Shown one piece after another: positions 35,770 to 44,816 of a DNA stretch of 64,000 nt. Position 1 is the first letter of the stretch; each line of letters begins with the position of its first letter. Where the stretch lies: the NCBI GenBank assembly GCA_035624785.1, contig DASPQV010000025.1, forward strand, positions 124,001 through 188,000. The letters are read 5' to 3'. The position numbers and the translations under genes were made by a program. Source of the stretch: JAJZNI01 sp035624785 (lineage in GTDB: Bacteria; Chloroflexota; Dormibacteria; Aeolococcales; Aeolococcaceae). The notes beneath the pieces were generated by a model. The model searched no databases. It saw only the letters and a list, made by a program, of their open reading frames with translations, and was not told the DNA's origin.

Positions 35770-36356
35770 TCCTCCACGCCATCACCGCCGACCTCGAGAC
35801 CGCGGTCTGGGCGGCCGCGAACGGCGCCTCGGTGGTCCAGCTCCGCCTCAAGGGAGTGGACACCGCCCGGAGAGTCCGCACCGGGCGCGAGGTGCTGGAG
35901 GCGCTCGGCGAGCGGCGCGCTGCGGTCATGGTCGTCATGAACGACGATGTCGAAGCGGCGGTGACCCTCGGCATCCCGGTGCACCTGGGCCAGGGCGACC
36001 CGGGCGTGGAGCGGGCGCGGTCGGCTGGCATCGGCTTCGGACGCTCGGCGGCCTCCGTCGATGAGGCGCGCCAGGCGGAGGCCGAGGGAGCGATGTACAT
36101 CGGCGCCGGAGCGGTCTGGGAGACCCCCAGCAAGACCGACGCCGGCCCGGCCATCGGCCTCGAGGGCCTGGCCGCGATCTGCTCGTCGGTGGGGATCCCG
36201 GTGGTTGCCATCGGGGGGATCGACAGCGGCAACGCGCCCGCCTGCATCGCCGCCGGGGCGAGCGGCGTGGCCGTCATCCGGGCGGTGTCGGAGCTGCCCC
36301 GCCTGCGCGCCGCCCTCGACGCCACCGCCTCGGGGGCCCTCGAGGAGTCGCGGTGA
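35766..36356 (+). CDS. thiE: Thiamine-phosphate synthase
   Basis: A TIM-barrel enzyme of 196 residues joining HMP-PP and thiazole phosphate. Recognisable parts are VVQLRLKG (substrate-binding Gln/Arg/Lys), the MNDDVEAAVTLGIPVHLGQGD strand-loop, IGAGAVWETPSKTDA (the GPIFxTxTK equivalent, with Ala-Val replacing Pro-Ile), and VVAIGGID near the end. The GTG start lies in a GTGA overlap with thiM, and the stop overlaps the permease start. It is somewhat shorter at the N-terminus than typical ThiE proteins. Confidence 0.92.
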   Translation: MILHAITADLETAVWAAANGASVVQLRLKGVDTARRVRTGREVLEALGERRAAVMVVMNDDVEAAVTLGIPVHLGQGDPGVERARSAGIGFGRSAASVDEARQAEAEGAMYIGAGAVWETPSKTDAGPAIGLEGLAAICSSVGIPVVAIGGIDSGNAPACIAAGASGVAVIRAVSELPRLRAALDATASGALEESR

Positions 36357-37852
36357 GCGAGCTTGTCCGGTCGCCGGCGGGGAGCCCAACGGCGCTCCCC
36401 GAACCGTCCCGGATACCCATCCGCGAGGGCGTGTACGGCGACCGGGTGGTGGCGATCGAGCCCGGCGGCATCGAGTACATCCCGGACTCCGAGCGCCACG
36501 GGCGTCCCCTGCAGCTGGTCTGGATGTGGACGTCGCCCAACCTGGAGTTCGCCACCGTCTATGTCGGCGTCCTCCCGGTCGTCCTGTTCGGCGGAGGCTT
36601 CTGGCCGACCGCGGTCGCCCTCACGCTGGGAACCGCCATCGGCGCGGTGTTTCAAGGGCTGCTATCGGTGATGGGACCGCGGCTCGGCGTCTGCCAGATG
36701 GTGGCCAGCCGGGGAGGGTTCGGCTTCCTGGGCAACCTGCTGCCAGCCGGGCTCAACGCCCTGACCGCGGGGGCGGGCTGGGTCGCCGTCAACAGCGTGA
36801 GCGGCGCCTTCGCGCTCCAGACCTTCTGCGCCGCGGTGCGGCTCCCGGTGCCCGGGCTGGCTCCGGCGCTGGGCGCCGTGGTGCTCGTCGAGATGGCAGT
36901 GGCCTTCACCGGCCACAACTTCATCCACGCCATCGAACGCTGGGTCTTCCCCTTCCTCGCCATGGTGTTCGCGGCGTCGGTGACGGTGATCCTGATCCAT
37001 TCCCGGCCGGGGATGGGCTTCGACGCGGCGGCGCCCGCGGCCGCCGGCGGTCCGGTGGGCGCCTTCATGATCGCGGTCTTCCTATCCTTCGCCTACGCGG
37101 CGAGCTGGAACCCGTACGCGGCCGACTACAGCCGCTACCTGCCCCGTCAGGCCAGCCCTCTCCGGGTGGCGGTCGCCGCCGGTGCCGGGTTGCTCGCGGC
37201 CTGCGGGATCCTGGAAGTTGCGGGAGCGGCCCTGGCCACGGTGGTGGGGACCCGCTGGGGGCTCAGCGACGTGCCGACCAGCCAGTTCGTCGAGCCGCTG
37301 CCGCAGGCGCTGCGGATCATCGCCCCGCTCGCCATCTGCGTCGGCGCGATCTCCGCCAACGTGCTCAACCTCTACACGGGTGCCACCTCCTTCCTGAGCA
37401 TGGGGGTCAGGATCCCGGCCCGGCTGCGCCGGGCCCTGGTCGCGGTGGGCTGTGGGGTGATCGGTTTCGCGGTCGGCTACGTGGTCGTGTCCACCGGCAA
37501 CGTCGGCGCCGGCGGAACCGGCGGCAGCTACGAGAACTTCCTGTTCTTCAGCACCTACTGGGTCGTCGCCTTCCTCGGGGTGGTGCTCACCGACTGGGCG
37601 ATCCGGCGCGGCCGTCTCAGCACCACCCTGGTCTTCGACCGGCACCACCGCAACCGGGCCGGCGTGACGGCGTTCCTGCTCGGGATCGCGGCCTGCATCC
37701 CCTTCATGAACCAGACGCTCTTCGTGGGGCCGGTCGCCGGGGCGGTGCCCCAGACCGGTGATCTCAGCTTCGCGGCTGGGTTCCTGGTGAGCGCCGGCGC
37801 CTACTGGGTGCTCAGTAGGGGACACCCGGCCGGAGAGCCGCCGCCCGGGTGA
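36353..37852 (+). CDS. NCS1-family permease, probable HMP/thiamine-precursor transporter
   Basis: A 499-residue transporter with about 12 membrane helices and NCS1 (cytosine/purine/thiamine/allantoin permease) features. These include WMWTSPNLEFATVYVG in helix 1, SRGGFGFLGNLLPAGLNALTAGAGWVAVN, and SWNPYAADYSRYLP. Fourth gene of the TPP-riboswitch operon, with a GTGA overlap with thiE, so it most likely imports HMP, thiazole or thiamine, the CytX-like role. The C-terminal region includes a Gly-rich loop (NVGAGGTGGSYENF). Confidence 0.88.
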   Translation: MSELVRSPAGSPTALPEPSRIPIREGVYGDRVVAIEPGGIEYIPDSERHGRPLQLVWMWTSPNLEFATVYVGVLPVVLFGGGFWPTAVALTLGTAIGAVFQGLLSVMGPRLGVCQMVASRGGFGFLGNLLPAGLNALTAGAGWVAVNSVSGAFALQTFCAAVRLPVPGLAPALGAVVLVEMAVAFTGHNFIHAIERWVFPFLAMVFAASVTVILIHSRPGMGFDAAAPAAAGGPVGAFMIAVFLSFAYAASWNPYAADYSRYLPRQASPLRVAVAAGAGLLAACGILEVAGAALATVVGTRWGLSDVPTSQFVEPLPQALRIIAPLAICVGAISANVLNLYTGATSFLSMGVRIPARLRRALVAVGCGVIGFAVGYVVVSTGNVGAGGTGGSYENFLFFSTYWVVAFLGVVLTDWAIRRGRLSTTLVFDRHHRNRAGVTAFLLGIAACIPFMNQTLFVGPVAGAVPQTGDLSFAAGFLVSAGAYWVLSRGHPAGEPPPG

Positions 37853-38032
37853 GCGCCGCCCGGCCCTGTCTGCGCCTGCGGCCGGCTCGCTGCGCGGTCC
37901 CGGCGCCGGTCAGCACCGGCTACAGGGTGACCGGCTGCGGAAATCGGCTTGGTTGGGGTTTTTGCTCCGCTCCCCCCGACCTCCGAGGTGTGTCGCGTCT
38001 CATGGGGCAGCCGGGACATCACCAGGGCGTGT

Positions 38033-38077
38033 ATCACCCCACCGGGTGATCCAGCGGTCAGGCCGAAGCGCTACATT
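38033..38077 (+). promoter_or_regulatory. Operator/promoter block of peptide ABC operon 1
   Basis: This is the main recognisable signal in the 378-base gap 37853-38230. A perfect palindrome ATCACCC-CACC-GGGTGAT (38033-38050) is followed, 21 bases further, by TACATT (38072-38077), a likely -10. The block AGGCCGAAGCGCTACATTG is repeated letter for letter before the second operon, with the same spacing from its own palindrome. This indicates a common regulator acting on both ABC importers. Confidence 0.65.
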
Positions 38078-38230
38078 GTGCGCCGTAGCACATTCCGGCC
38101 CGAATCAGCGGGCCATTCGGGGACAGTTCGGAGGGCAGCGCCCGCACGACCGGCGATGCAAATGCCCGACGCGGGTTGTACGCGGCTCCGGCTCTCCGCA
38201 TGCTGCCGGGGCCTGACATAGGAGGGTAAG

Positions 38231-40192
38231 ATGACCTCGGATTCCTGTCAGCAAGGCGGCAAAACCCGGCGAGCGTGGAGCCGCGGGCGGTCTCGCCGAT
38301 TGTGGGTGGTGGTCGGACTCGGGGCCGTCGTTGCGGCGGCCTGCGGCAGCAGCAGCACCGCACCGACCGCCAGCTTCACGAACGCAGACCTCTTCAATCC
38401 CGCCCGGTTCAACACCTCGGTCATCCCCTGGCTCGCCGCTAACCAGAACGCCACCGGCACGCCGACAAGCGGGGGCACCCTGAAGATCGAGGGGTCGACC
38501 GACGTTTCCAGCTTCCTTGATCCCCAGGCCGAGTACGAGACCATAGGCTTCGGCATTCTCCGGGCCATCTCCCGCCAGCTGGTGGAGTACTCGAACTCCA
38601 GCGACTTCAACAAGGAGGTGACCCTGGAGGCTGACGCGGCGACCGAGATCCCGACCACCGCCAACGGCGGTATCTCCGCGGACGGCCTGACCTACACCTT
38701 CCACCTCCGCAGCGGACTGATGTGGAACACCAGCCCGCCCCGGCCGGTGACCTCGAAGGACTTTCTGCTCGGGCTCAAGCGAGAGTGCGACCCGACCATC
38801 GCGCCGTCGGCAAACCCCGGGTACTACATCGCCACCATCAAGGGCTACAGCGACTACTGCACCCCCTTCGAGGGCATGGACCCGTCGTCGACGGCGGCGC
38901 AGCGGGCGCAGTACATCAACAGCCATGACATCTCCGGGATCTCCACCCCGGACGACAGCACCATCGTCTTCACCCTGACCAGCCCGGCCAGCGACTTCCT
39001 CAACATCCTGGCCCTGCCCTTCGCGTCGGCCGCGCCCGTGGAGACCCTGAACTACGTGCCCGGCACCCCGGGGACCCCGCTCGACTACTACGCCTTTTCG
39101 GACGGCCCCTACATGGTCGATCCCACCAAGTCGAACGTCGGCCATGAGATCGTCCTGACCCGGAACCCCAACTGGAGCCAGACCACCGACCCGATCCGGC
39201 ACCAGTACGTCGACGAGGTCGACATCAAGGTCGACCTGAGCTCCGCGGCGGCCGAGACCGAGGTCCAGCAGGACATCACTGCGGGGACCGCGGACCTGAG
39301 CTGGGACACCGTCGTCCCCAGCGAGGACCTGGCCACCCTGAGCAGCCCCCACGACCCGCGCTTCGGCTCCTTCCCCACCCCGGGGACGACCAACCCTTAC
39401 CTGGTCTTCAACACCATGAGCACAAGCAACGGGGGGGCACTGGGCAAGGTAGCGGTCCGCCAGGCCTTGGAGTACGCGATCAACAAGATCGCGATGAACA
39501 AGATCTACGGGGGTACCCTCTTCAACGAGGCTCTCAACCAGGTCTTCAGCCCCGGCTCCGAGGGCTATATCGCCGGCTACGACCCGTATGCGACACCGGG
39601 TGACCAGGGCGACCCCGCCAAGTGCAAGTCCCTGCTGGCGGCAGCGGGTTACCCGAACGGCCTGACCCTGACCGACATCTACCGCGCCGGCGGCAAGCAC
39701 CCCGCGGTCTTCCAGGAGGTCCAGACTGACTTCGCCAAGTGCGGGGTCACGGTCAACGGGGAGCCCAACAGCAGCGGTTACTACGGCACCAAGGGGATCG
39801 GGATCAGCCAGCCCAGTGACCTCGCCAAGCCGGGCGAATGGGACATCACCGAGCCCGGATGGGTGCCCGACTGGTTCGGCCCCACCAACGCCCGGGCGAT
39901 CCTGCCCGATCTCTTCGACGGCAAGCTGAGCTTCCCCGGTACTGACTGGGGTGGCTACGACGATCCCGCGGTCGACAACCTGGTCAACCAGGCCCTGGCC
40001 GCGACCACCCTGAGCCAGGCCACCAGCCTCTGGCAGCAGGCCAACAAGAAGGTGATGGAGGACGCCGCATTCGTCCCCTTCCAGACCCAGCTGACCAACC
40101 TCATGCGGTCCACCCGGGTCCACAACGCCATCTTCAACCCGTTCTCGAACAGCTACGACATCACCCAGATCTGGCTGAGCCCGACCAGCTGA
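38231..40192 (+). CDS. Oligopeptide-type ABC transporter substrate-binding lipoprotein (SBP family 5), operon 1
   Basis: A 653-residue lipoprotein. An Arg-rich start and hydrophobic segment end in the lipobox VAAAC (Cys38), followed by a Ser/Thr linker. The family-5 solute-binding domain includes GGISADGLTYTFHLRSGLMW, PVTSKDFLLGLKRECD, GPYMVDP, VRQALEYAINK and LLAAAGYPNGLT. It captures peptides, or nickel, sugars or opines in some members, and delivers them to the permease pair. The ATG at 38231 has GGAGG 6-7 bases upstream. It heads an SBP-D-F-C-B operon. Confidence 0.93.
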   Translation: MTSDSCQQGGKTRRAWSRGRSRRLWVVVGLGAVVAAACGSSSTAPTASFTNADLFNPARFNTSVIPWLAANQNATGTPTSGGTLKIEGSTDVSSFLDPQAEYETIGFGILRAISRQLVEYSNSSDFNKEVTLEADAATEIPTTANGGISADGLTYTFHLRSGLMWNTSPPRPVTSKDFLLGLKRECDPTIAPSANPGYYIATIKGYSDYCTPFEGMDPSSTAAQRAQYINSHDISGISTPDDSTIVFTLTSPASDFLNILALPFASAAPVETLNYVPGTPGTPLDYYAFSDGPYMVDPTKSNVGHEIVLTRNPNWSQTTDPIRHQYVDEVDIKVDLSSAAAETEVQQDITAGTADLSWDTVVPSEDLATLSSPHDPRFGSFPTPGTTNPYLVFNTMSTSNGGALGKVAVRQALEYAINKIAMNKIYGGTLFNEALNQVFSPGSEGYIAGYDPYATPGDQGDPAKCKSLLAAAGYPNGLTLTDIYRAGGKHPAVFQEVQTDFAKCGVTVNGEPNSSGYYGTKGIGISQPSDLAKPGEWDITEPGWVPDWFGPTNARAILPDLFDGKLSFPGTDWGGYDDPAVDNLVNQALAATTLSQATSLWQQANKKVMEDAAFVPFQTQLTNLMRSTRVHNAIFNPFSNSYDITQIWLSPTS

Positions 40193-40213
40193 CCCAGCAG
40201 CTCTTAGCGTTCG

Positions 40214-40242
40214 GATGCCCGCCGGCCTAGCCGGCGGGCATC
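40214..40242 (+). other. Intercistronic hairpin after binding-protein gene, operon 1
   Basis: A perfect inverted repeat GATGCCCGCCGGC (40214-40226), loop CTA, GCCGGCGGGCATC (40230-40242), placed between the binding-protein stop and the ATPase start. No U-tract follows. Such stems commonly protect the upstream mRNA and cause partial termination, so the binding protein is made in excess. Confidence 0.6.
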
Positions 40243-40262
40243 AAACGCCGTAACGTTGCCTT

Positions 40263-41345
40263 ATGAACCTGCTGACCGTCCGGGACCTCACCGTCTCCTT
40301 CCCGACCTCGGACGGGCTGGTGCAGGCGGTTCGAGGGCTCTCCTTCGATGTGGCGGCGGGGAGCACGTTGGGGATCGTCGGCGAATCCGGCTCGGGCAAG
40401 AGCGTCTCGGCGCTGACCATGCTTGGGCTCAACCCCGGTGCCGACATCAGCGGCTCGGCGCTGTTCCAGGGCCGCGACCTCCTCCGGATGCCGCCCGGCG
40501 AGCTGCGGCGTCTGCGTGGTGCCGACATCGCCATGATCTTCCAGGACCCCCTCTCCAGCCTCCACCCTCACTACCGGGTGGGATGGCAGATCTCCGAGGC
40601 GATCCGCGCCCACACCGACGTGAGCCGGGCCGAGGCGATGCGGCGGAGCGTGGAACTGCTCAAGCTGGTCAGCATCCCCCAGCCCGACCGCCGGGTCCAG
40701 GCCTACCCCCACGAGCTCTCGGGGGGCATGCGCCAGCGGGTCATGATCGCGATGGCCCTGGCGCTGCAGCCGAAGCTCCTCATCGCCGACGAGCCCACCA
40801 CCGCCCTGGACGCGACCGTCCAGGCCCAGCTCATGGAGCTGCTGGTGGGGATGCAGCGGGAGATGGGGATGGCCATGATCGTCATCACCCACGACCTTGG
40901 GGTGGTCGCCTCCATCGCCGACTCGGTGCTGGTGATGTACGCGGGCCGTGCCGCGGAGCGGGCCGGCACCAGGAGCGTCTTCTACGCCTCCCATCACCCC
41001 TACACCCGCGGGCTGCTCACATCCATCCCGGGATCCATCGGCGTGCATGGCCGGCTGGTGCCGATCGTGGGACAGCCGCCCAGCCTCATCCGGCTCCCCA
41101 GCGGCTGCGCCTTCCACCCCCGCTGTCCGTTCGCCATGGACAGCTGCATCCGGGAGCAACCCGACCTCGAGCCGGTGGCCGACGGGAGCGGCCACGACTC
41201 GGCCTGCTGGCTGCCCGCCGACATCGTCGGCGTCGGCCCCGGCCAGGATGAGGCCCGCCGGCGCTACGCGGTCCGGCACCAGGGCACTGGGGCTGCCCGG
41301 CTCGCCGGGGTGGTTGCCGGCAACCGTGAGGTCGTCGCCTCATGA
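40263..41345 (+). CDS. Peptide ABC transporter ATP-binding protein, OppD/DppD type
   Basis: A 360-residue ATPase with Walker A GESGSGKS, the Q-loop IFQDPLSSLHPH, signature LSGGMRQR, Walker B LLIADEPTTALD and H-loop ITHD. It has the C-terminal oligopeptide/dipeptide extension with Cys residues (SGCAFHPRCPFAMDSC), a region that binds an iron-sulfur cluster in some OppD proteins. It energises import by the permease pair encoded two genes downstream. It starts 20 bases after the hairpin; the stop overlaps the next ATPase gene by 4 bases. Confidence 0.93.
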   Translation: MNLLTVRDLTVSFPTSDGLVQAVRGLSFDVAAGSTLGIVGESGSGKSVSALTMLGLNPGADISGSALFQGRDLLRMPPGELRRLRGADIAMIFQDPLSSLHPHYRVGWQISEAIRAHTDVSRAEAMRRSVELLKLVSIPQPDRRVQAYPHELSGGMRQRVMIAMALALQPKLLIADEPTTALDATVQAQLMELLVGMQREMGMAMIVITHDLGVVASIADSVLVMYAGRAAERAGTRSVFYASHHPYTRGLLTSIPGSIGVHGRLVPIVGQPPSLIRLPSGCAFHPRCPFAMDSCIREQPDLEPVADGSGHDSACWLPADIVGVGPGQDEARRRYAVRHQGTGAARLAGVVAGNREVVAS

Positions 41346-42439
41346 CCGAGGCAGGGGCCGATGGCGAGGTGCTGCTCCGGGTGGAGAACCTGGTCAAGCA
41401 CTTTCCGGTGAAGCAGGGCGTCTTCTTCAAGCGCGAGGTCGGCAGCGTCAGCGCGGTCGAGGATGTCAGCCTGGACGTGCACCGGGGCGAGACCCTCGGT
41501 CTCGTCGGTGAGACGGGCTGCGGCAAGTCCACCCTGGCCCGCTGCGTGACGCGGCTCTACCCGCTCACCTCGGGCAATGTCCGGTTCGACGGCGCCGACA
41601 TCAGCAGGCTCCCACGCCGCCACCTGCGTCCGTACCGCCGGCGGATGCAGATGATCTTCCAGGACCCCTACGGATCGCTCAACCCCCGGCGCCGGGTCGG
41701 GTCGATCATCGCAGACCCGCTCACCATCCACAGGGTGGCGAGTGGCGCCGAGCGCAAACAGAGGGTCCAGGAGCTGATGGAGGTCGTCGGCCTCAATCCG
41801 GAGCACTACAACCGGTTCCCAGCGGAGTTCTCGGGCGGCCAGCGGCAGCGCATCGGGGTGGCCCGCGCCCTTGCGCTCCGCCCCAGCCTGATCGTCTGTG
41901 ACGAGCCGGTCTCGGCGCTCGACGTCTCCATCCAGGCCCAGATCATCAACCTCCTCGAGGACCTCCAGGCCGAGTTCGGGCTCACCTACCTGTTCATCGC
42001 TCACAACCTCTCGGTGGTGGAGCACGTCAGCGACCGCGTCGCCGTGATGTACTTGGGCAAGATCGTCGAGATCGCGACGGTCAAGGACCTCTACCAGAGT
42101 CCACGCCATCCCTACACCGTCGCCCTGCTCTCGGCCTCGGTGGTGGCCGACCCGGAGAAGGCGAGATCCACCAATCGGGTGGTGCTGTCAGGCGAGGTCC
42201 CGTCCCCGCTCAACCCGCCTGCGGGCTGCCGCTTCCACCCTCGCTGTCCCAAGGCCCAGCCGATCTGCACCACCGTCGAGCCACCGCTCGAGGTCAAGGC
42301 CGGTGATCCCGCGTCTCATCTCACCGCCTGCCACTTCCCGATGCAGCCGGGCGAGCGTTTGCGGGGCGCAGCGCTCAAGATCCACGAGGCGCTCGAGGAG
42401 TTCGTCGGCGAGCCGGTAGCGGAGGAGCGTCGAGCATGA
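41342..42439 (+). CDS. Peptide ABC transporter ATP-binding protein, OppF/DppF type
   Basis: A 365-residue second ATPase. It opens with the OppF-typical LVKHFPVKQGVFFKREVG, followed by Walker A GETGCGKST, Q-loop IFQDPYGSLNPRRRVG, signature FSGGQRQR, Walker B LIVCDEPVSALD and H-loop IAHN (His followed by Asn rather than Asp). The Cys-containing C-terminal extension GCRFHPRCPKAQPIC is present. It forms a heterodimer with the OppD-type partner. It overlaps both neighbours by 4 bases. Confidence 0.93.
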   Translation: MTEAGADGEVLLRVENLVKHFPVKQGVFFKREVGSVSAVEDVSLDVHRGETLGLVGETGCGKSTLARCVTRLYPLTSGNVRFDGADISRLPRRHLRPYRRRMQMIFQDPYGSLNPRRRVGSIIADPLTIHRVASGAERKQRVQELMEVVGLNPEHYNRFPAEFSGGQRQRIGVARALALRPSLIVCDEPVSALDVSIQAQIINLLEDLQAEFGLTYLFIAHNLSVVEHVSDRVAVMYLGKIVEIATVKDLYQSPRHPYTVALLSASVVADPEKARSTNRVVLSGEVPSPLNPPAGCRFHPRCPKAQPICTTVEPPLEVKAGDPASHLTACHFPMQPGERLRGAALKIHEALEEFVGEPVAEERRA

Positions 42440-43509
42440 CCCTGACCACCGTCCAGACCGTCAGCGAGGGCCCGCCGGTCGAGGCCGGAGCCCCCCCGGG
42501 TCAGGCGATCGAGGGCCGCAGCCCGCTCCGCCTGGCGCTGGCCCGGCTGCGCAGTGACCGGGTCGCCCTGCTCTCCGCGGGGATGATCGTCTTCGTCGCC
42601 CTGCTGGCGATCTGCGCTCCTCTGATCGAGGCGGTCACCGGGCACAACGCGATCGCCTCCAACATCGCGACGGGCACCGACATCACCGGCCAGCCGCTCG
42701 GCCCTGGTGTGGGCGGCTTCCTGCTCGGGACCGACAACCTCGGCCGCGACATCCTGGTACGGATCGCCTACGGAGCCCAGATCTCGCTGCTCGTCGGGGT
42801 GCTGGCGACGATCCTGGCCACGGTGGTGGGGACGGTCGTGGGGATGCTGGCGGGCTACTTCGGCGGGTGGATCGACGCGATCCTGGCCCGCATGATGGAC
42901 ACCGTCCTGGCCTTCCCGTACCTGCTGCTCGCCCTCGCCCTCGGCTCCGTTGCCGCGGAGCCGGGCAGCCGGCTCCACGCCATCGCCGGAATCCCCCTCA
43001 CCATCCTGGTGATCGCCTTCTTCTCCTGGGCGGCGATCGGCAGGATCGTGCGCGGCCAGACCCTCTCCCAGAAGGAGAAGGAGTACGTCGAGGCGGCTCA
43101 CGCCATGGGCGCGGGCAACCTCAGGATCCTCTTCATCGACATCCTGCCCAACCTGGTCGCGCCGGTGATCGTGCTGGGCACGCTGCTCATCCCCACCGCG
43201 ATAGTCTTCGAATCCTCGCTCTCCTTCCTCGGTGTCGGCGTACCACCCCCCAAGCCGTCCTGGGGCAACATGCTCTCCGACGCCCAGACCTCCGGGTTCC
43301 AGGCGTGGTGGTTCTGGATCTTCCCGTCGCTGGCGCTGCTCATCACCACTCTGGGCTTCAACCTCCTCGGCGACTCGGTGCGCGATGCCCTGGATCCCCG
43401 GACCGAGCGGATCTTCGCGATGCGACGCAAGGCCCGCTTCGTCGGCGGTGCCGCCGCCAGCGGCGAGGCAGCCGCTGGGAAGCCGGATGGTGAGGTCGAG
43501 GCGGGATGA
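42436..43509 (+). CDS. Peptide ABC transporter permease, OppC/DppC type
   Basis: A 357-residue permease. An N-terminal cytoplasmic part and a first helix (LLSAGMIVFVALLAICAPLI) are followed by LLGTDNLGRDILVRIAYGAQ, the family's periplasmic motif. A five-helix BPD_transp_1 core holds the EAA coupling loop YVEAAHAMGAGNLRILFIDILPN. The C-terminus (SVRDALDPRT) is typical, with a short extra basic/Ala tail. Here the C-type permease precedes the B-type, the reverse of the standard opp order. Confidence 0.93.
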   Translation: MTLTTVQTVSEGPPVEAGAPPGQAIEGRSPLRLALARLRSDRVALLSAGMIVFVALLAICAPLIEAVTGHNAIASNIATGTDITGQPLGPGVGGFLLGTDNLGRDILVRIAYGAQISLLVGVLATILATVVGTVVGMLAGYFGGWIDAILARMMDTVLAFPYLLLALALGSVAAEPGSRLHAIAGIPLTILVIAFFSWAAIGRIVRGQTLSQKEKEYVEAAHAMGAGNLRILFIDILPNLVAPVIVLGTLLIPTAIVFESSLSFLGVGVPPPKPSWGNMLSDAQTSGFQAWWFWIFPSLALLITTLGFNLLGDSVRDALDPRTERIFAMRRKARFVGGAAASGEAAAGKPDGEVEAG

Positions 43510-44468
43510 CCCGGTTCCTGATCCGGAGATCGGTCCAGGGGATCTTCACCCTGTGGGTGATCGTCACCCTGGTGTTCCTCCTCTACAACCTCGGCCCCAA
43601 CGACGTGGCCCGAGCCATCGCCGGCATCCACGCCACCCAGCAGGACCTGGCCAGCGTCCGCCACTACCTCGGCCTCGACAAGCCGCTCTGGGACCAGTAC
43701 GGCATCTACATCAGCCACCTGGTGACCGGTAACTTCGGCATCTCCTACCAGAACCGGCTGTCGGTGCTCCACATCATCGGCCAGGCGGTGCCTATCGATA
43801 TATCCCTGGCGATCGGCGCGGCCATACTCTGGATGGCACTCGGCCTGAGTGTTGGCATCCTCGCCGCCCGCCGTCCGCGCACGGTGTGGGACCGCAGCGC
43901 CACCGTCTTCGTCCTCACCGGGCTCTCGACCCCCACCTTCATCCTCGGGCTGCTGCTTATCTACTTCTTCTTCTACATCCTCACCATCAACGGCATCAAG
44001 TGGTTCGTCGGCCCCGGCCAGTACGCGCCGTTCCTCCCCAATCCTTTGATATGGGCCCACGACCTCATCCTTCCCTGGGTCACGCTGGCGCTGATCACCG
44101 CAGCCACCTACGCCCGCCTCTCGCGCAGCTCGCTGCTGGAGACCCTGGGCGAGGACTACATCCGCACCGCTCGGGCCAAGGGGCTGAGCGAGCGCCGGGT
44201 GGTCTACCGCCATGCCCTGCGCAGCGCCGTCACGCCCATCGTCACCCAGTTCGGCATCGACCTCGCCACCGTCCTGGGCGGCGCGATCATCACCGAGACG
44301 GTGTTCGGGCTGCCGGGTCTCGGCTACACCGTGGTGCGGGCGATCTCGGTGGGCGACCTGCCGGTCGTGGAAGGCATCGTGCTGGTTGCGTCCGCCTTCA
44401 TCGTCGTGGCCAACATCGTGGTCGACGCCCTGTACGCGGTCCTCGACCCCCGGGTGAGGCTCACCTGA
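43506..44468 (+). CDS. Peptide ABC transporter permease, OppB/DppB type
   Basis: A 320-residue permease with six predicted helices. It opens RRSVQGIFTLWVIVTLVFLLYNLGP, then LGLDKPLWDQYGIYI, the EAA loop YIRTARAKGLSERRVVYRHALR, and TVFGLPGLGYTVVRAI near the end, all standard for the B subunit. It is last gene of operon 1 and overlaps the C permease by 4 bases. No terminator hairpin is evident in the 200 bases that follow. Confidence 0.93.
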   Translation: MTRFLIRRSVQGIFTLWVIVTLVFLLYNLGPNDVARAIAGIHATQQDLASVRHYLGLDKPLWDQYGIYISHLVTGNFGISYQNRLSVLHIIGQAVPIDISLAIGAAILWMALGLSVGILAARRPRTVWDRSATVFVLTGLSTPTFILGLLLIYFFFYILTINGIKWFVGPGQYAPFLPNPLIWAHDLILPWVTLALITAATYARLSRSSLLETLGEDYIRTARAKGLSERRVVYRHALRSAVTPIVTQFGIDLATVLGGAIITETVFGLPGLGYTVVRAISVGDLPVVEGIVLVASAFIVVANIVVDALYAVLDPRVRLT

Positions 44469-44676
44469 CCGAAGCGGGCGAGCCCCCGCCGGCCGGCCGG
44501 CGGACCCGCGGCCTCGCCAGAGAGCGCGGATCCAGCCAGCAGCCTGGAGGTCATACGAGGCAACCAGGCACCGGCGGGCGGGCGGCGACTACGTCTGGTG
44601 CCCTTGCTTCGTTTCCACCAACTCGTTACGCCGACGGGGCCTCCCGAAGCGCCGCCCCCGCCTAACCGAGGTGTGT

Positions 44677-44721
44677 ATCACTCCAGCGGGTGATCCGAGA
44701 GGTAGGCCGAAGCGCTACATT
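44677..44721 (+). promoter_or_regulatory. Operator/promoter block of peptide ABC operon 2
   Basis: The palindrome ATCACTC-CAGC-GGGTGAT (44677-44694, one mismatch in the arms) is followed 21 bases later by TACATT (44716-44721), inside the 19-base block AGGCCGAAGCGCTACATTG shared exactly with operon 1. The flanking GTGTATCAC is also shared. The rest of the 348-base gap 44469-44816 holds no gene I can support. Confidence 0.65.
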
Positions 44722-44816
44722 GGCGCCACATGTCTTCGGTGTCGGCGGCGGAGCCCAGGTCAAGCGAGTTCAGCGGTGCTCTGAGCAGGCCTGCCATCGA
44801 CGGTAAGGAGGGTGCC

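Noticed and set aside
37853..38032. A possible small gene between the NCS1 permease and the operator of peptide operon 1
   Set aside because: Several short frames are open but none has a ribosome site or family-like composition.
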